A DNA stretch of 64,000 nt from Lachnospiraceae bacterium. GTDB taxonomy: Bacteria > Bacillota > Clostridia > Lachnospirales > Lachnospiraceae. Positions 61,821 to 64,000 of this stretch are shown here, one piece after another. Location of the stretch: positions 1-64,000 of the forward strand of contig JAFWLM010000015.1 in assembly GCA_017511045.1 (NCBI GenBank), written 5' to 3'. A program made the translations under genes and the position numbers. Positions within the stretch are counted from its first letter, which is position 1, and the number at the start of each line of letters is the position of its first letter. The notes beneath the pieces are model-generated. The model was not told where the DNA came from. It made no database searches and saw only the letters and a program-made list of their open reading frames with translations.

Positions 61821-63038
61821 CAGCTCATTAAATACCTTGATCGCATACCGGTCGGTCATGCCTGAGATATAATCGATGACTGCCTGCACATATAATTCTG
61901 CAGTTTCCAGCCTTCCATAGATCTTACGGTTTTTGCAGGACTGCGCCGTGTTTTTCAGTTCCCCTTCCGGAACAAAGTCCTCCTCACAATATTCTGCAAG
62001 CCAGCCCTCAAAAGAGCTGATCGTATCTGGTCTGTACGCCTTTTCCTTTGCGAGTTTTTTCCAGATATCCGTTCCGTCATAAAGGTCATAAAGAGATTCA
62101 AAGATCTGTTTTATCACCAGTTCCGAGTAATCCTGATACGGCATAAAACGTTTGTTTCTATAGATATTTTTGACATTGAAGTCCTTGATCTCATTCAGCT
62201 GATTGCTGAACTTATCACTCAGGGCGATCCCTTTTTCCGGACTCGAGTTTTCGCAGATGTCCTGGATCAGGTTATACATGATGACCGTTGTATTCATGAC
62301 CTTTTCGTCATTCATCCTTGCCATGCGAAGAAGCTGTTTCTTTCCTTCCTCATCAATAAATCCGAGACTAATCGCATCTTCGATATCCCGTCCGACATAG
62401 GCGATCTTGTCTGCGATCTTTACCACGCAGCCTTCCCAGGTTGCAGGCTGATACTGACCTGGTTCTTCAAACTTTGTAAGGTCAATGAATTCTTCTCTCG
62501 GATGCAGACCGTTCTGATCCAGCTCTCCGCAGTGGGAGATGATCCCGTCGCGGACTGCATAGGTCAGTCCTAAGTTCTTCCTTTCATTGTAGCTGTTTGC
62601 AAGGAGCTCAACATTGTCCACAAAATAGAGGCCGTTTTTCTCATGCCAGAAACTTTTGTTCAGATATTTTCTGCTGATCTCGTCCAGGACACGCTCACCC
62701 TGATGGCCAAAAGGAGCATGCCCGATATCATGTCCGATCGAGATCGCTTTTGTAAGCTCTGTATTGAGACCCAGATAACCTGCGATCGTCCCGCTCACTG
62801 ATTCCACATGTGCGACATGTTCCATCCGTGTGCAGATATGGTCTTTATCGATATTAAAAAAGACCTGGGTCTTATGCTTCATCCGGCGATAGCCGCGGGA
62901 ATGGAGGATCCTTGTATAATCCCTTGCAAAAGGAGAGCGGACATCATCCGGACGGACGTCTAACTCCCTCTCCCTCCTGATCAGTTTTTCCCAGTTTTTA
63001 TTCTCCGGCGTTGCCGCATATTCGTTAAAAATACCCAT
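61809..63038 (-). CDS. dGTPase-like HD-domain triphosphohydrolase
   Basis: 409 residues of the Dgt family: RSPFARDYTRILHSRGYRRMKHKTQVF, the HD motif ISIGHDIGHAPFGHQGE, and the first His in RMEHVAHV. It cuts dNTPs to nucleosides and triphosphate, adjusting dNTP pools. GAGGG lies five bases before the ATG. Confidence 0.93.
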   Translation of the reverse strand: MGIFNEYAATPENKNWEKLIRRERELDVRPDDVRSPFARDYTRILHSRGYRRMKHKTQVFFNIDKDHICTRMEHVAHVESVSGTIAGYLGLNTELTKAISIGHDIGHAPFGHQGERVLDEISRKYLNKSFWHEKNGLYFVDNVELLANSYNERKNLGLTYAVRDGIISHCGELDQNGLHPREEFIDLTKFEEPGQYQPATWEGCVVKIADKIAYVGRDIEDAISLGFIDEEGKKQLLRMARMNDEKVMNTTVIMYNLIQDICENSSPEKGIALSDKFSNQLNEIKDFNVKNIYRNKRFMPYQDYSELVIKQIFESLYDLYDGTDIWKKLAKEKAYRPDTISSFEGWLAEYCEEDFVPEGELKNTAQSCKNRKIYGRLETAELYVQAVIDYISGMTDRYAIKVFNELLKY

Positions 63039-63123
63039 GATATCCCTCGAATCATTTTAACTGTTTTAACAATGGAAATATTTTATCACGGAATCTGAAG
63101 CGGTTCAATTTTTGCACAACAAA

Positions 63124-63148
63124 ATCCCGGTACTGAAAGTACCGGGAT
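63124..63148 (-). terminator. Intrinsic terminator after tRNA-Gln
   Basis: Perfect 11-bp stem (63124-63134 with 63138-63148), loop GAA, followed on the minus strand by TTTGTTG. It ends ten bases from the tRNA 3' end. Confidence 0.88.
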
Positions 63149-63157
63149 CCTTTTTTC

Positions 63158-63229
63158 CAGGGCTACCAGGATTCGAACCTGGAAATGACGGAGTCAGAGT
63201 CCGTTGCCTTACCATTTGGCGATAGCCCT
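63158..63229 (-). tRNA. tRNA-Gln (anticodon CTG)
   Basis: 72 bases fold as a cloverleaf: acceptor AGGGCTA/TAGCCCT, D-stem GCC/GGC, anticodon stem ACGGA/TCCGT with loop CTCTGAC, T-stem CCAGG/CCTGG with loop TTCGAAT, discriminator G. The anticodon is CTG. The CCA end is not encoded. Confidence 0.93.
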
Positions 63230-63280
63230 ACAGCAAGAGCGATTATATAACAAAGGTCTCTTGATTGTCAATGATTATTT

Positions 63281-64000
63281 CTACTGGTCGTAGGCCACTT
63301 TCAGCATGTAAAATTCCATGATCGCTGTCAGGATCAGAGCGATGATAAACGCGATGATAAACGGCCAGTGAAGGAAGTGATCTACCGCAAGACAGATCAG
63401 CGCATAGATCGCATAACGGAAGATAGAAAAGATCAGTCTTCTCACTCCCGGAGTATACTTTATATGACGAAAGATCGTATACCGCTCTACTACAAAGCAC
63501 AGAAGTGCATAGATGCCCCAGCAGATCATCGTCGTTATCACGAAGTATTCATATCCCAGGAAGATCGTATGCAGAAGTACAAGGATCAAATTGAGCACAA
63601 TACTGATCACCGCGAAGATCTGCGTTTTAAAAAACTGCCTGTAGATTCTGAGAGTGTCCTTGATCGGTTGGAAATGGGTCTTTTCGTTGTTGTCGAAATA
63701 GATCGTCTCGATCGGAACGCGGGCCACATGAATTCCCTGCTTTTCCGCGATCAGCATGATATTCATTTCCCAGTCATATTTTTCACCTTTTACTGATAGC
63801 ATCCATTCGATATGCTTGACCGCAAAGCCGCGAAGACCAGACTGGTTGTCAGGAAGATAATGGTTGTTTGCAAGCGCGAACAAAAAGCGGGAGATCGCAT
63901 TTCCCACACGTGATTTCAGCGGGCTCTTTCTCGAAAGCCTGCGGACGCTTAAAACAAAATCATTCCCGGCTTCCAACTGTTCCCGGATCCTTCCGATATC
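63281..64000 (-). CDS. Family 2 glycosyltransferase fused to GtrA-like domain, N-terminus outside the window
   Basis: The frame is open to the window edge; about 239 residues are visible. The first half is the end of a polyprenyl-phosphate glycosyltransferase (GT2), with NQSGLRGFAVKHIEWML and KYDWEMNIML as in DPMS-like proteins. The second half has four membrane segments and is GtrA-like. Such fusions make polyprenyl-phosphate sugars and flip them for cell-wall decoration. The 3' end is at 63281. Confidence 0.85.
   Translation of the reverse strand, partial: DIGRIREQLEAGNDFVLSVRRLSRKSPLKSRVGNAISRFLFALANNHYLPDNQSGLRGFAVKHIEWMLSVKGEKYDWEMNIMLIAEKQGIHVARVPIETIYFDNNEKTHFQPIKDTLRIYRQFFKTQIFAVISIVLNLILVLLHTIFLGYEYFVITTMICWGIYALLCFVVERYTIFRHIKYTPGVRRLIFSIFRYAIYALICLAVDHFLHWPFIIAFIIALILTAIMEFYMLKVAYDQ

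Noticed and set aside
1..64000. CRISPR arrays, prophage or insertion sequences
   Set aside because: No spaced direct repeats, transposase or phage structural genes were seen. The only repeats are short operator-like elements and one 18-base duplication.

Overview
The window looks like chromosomal DNA of a strictly anaerobic, moderate-GC Bacillota, most likely a gut Lachnospiraceae-type Clostridia. The signs are an oxygen-sensitive class III ribonucleotide reductase (nrdD/nrdG), a NAD-linked molybdopterin formate dehydrogenase with a formate channel, a uroporphyrinogen-decarboxylase-like methyltransferase with a PucR regulator, strong AGGAGG ribosome sites and short operons. All calls come from reading the sequence; no database search was run.

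Layout. 1-4.0 kb: an unknown lipoprotein, then a galactoside transporter and GH36 alpha-galactosidase. 4.0-6.7 kb (minus): a small acyl-CoA thioesterase and an unusual protein joining an XRE-type DNA-binding domain to an acyl-CoA synthetase, with repeated TATAATTCAGT elements upstream. 6.7-12.1 kb (minus): a cell-division operon of a PucR/CdaR-type regulator, FtsE, FtsX, a CtpA protease and a coiled-coil M23 murein hydrolase. 12.3-24.6 kb (minus): the purine operon purE-F-M-N-O-(AICAR formyltransferase)-D-L, led by a sigma-A-like promoter and a ZTP riboswitch, with glyA just upstream on its own promoter. 24.7-33.4 kb (plus): mnmA and a formate module (fdhD, formate channel, YbjQ-like protein, three-subunit NAD-dependent formate dehydrogenase); the channel and dehydrogenase promoters share an operator-like sequence. 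33.5-36.9 kb: a flavoprotein reductase, a ferredoxin and a PhlG/phloretin-hydrolase-like enzyme, divergent from a TetR regulator. 36.9-43.4 kb: a DUF2130 protein, nrdDG with two NrdR boxes, a galactokinase-family kinase and a pyridoxal kinase. 43.6-49.9 kb: a secreted M3 peptidase, an ion transporter, a zinc-ribbon membrane protein, a methyltransferase and malic enzyme. 49.9-57.9 kb (minus): the arginine operon argG-H-C-J-B-D ending in a HEPN-like/CBS protein, with several ARG boxes upstream. 58-64 kb: an ABC permease remnant, the UROD-like methyltransferase with divergent PucR regulator and an esterase, a dGTPase, tRNA-Gln and a partial glycosyltransferase-GtrA fusion.

Working together. Purine synthesis is tied to one-carbon supply: glyA makes formyl-THF precursors, ZTP sensing by the riboswitch reports shortage of 10-formyl-THF, and the downstream genes include both formyl transferases. 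Arginine synthesis uses the ArgJ recycling route. The points most worth checking are the HTH-acyl-CoA synthetase with its candidate operators, the reductase-ferredoxin-hydrolase cassette, the shared formate operator, a PurF without its glutaminase cysteine, a HEPN-CBS fusion in the arginine operon, and a five-hairpin element between purE and purF whose base pairing favours the strand opposite to the operon.
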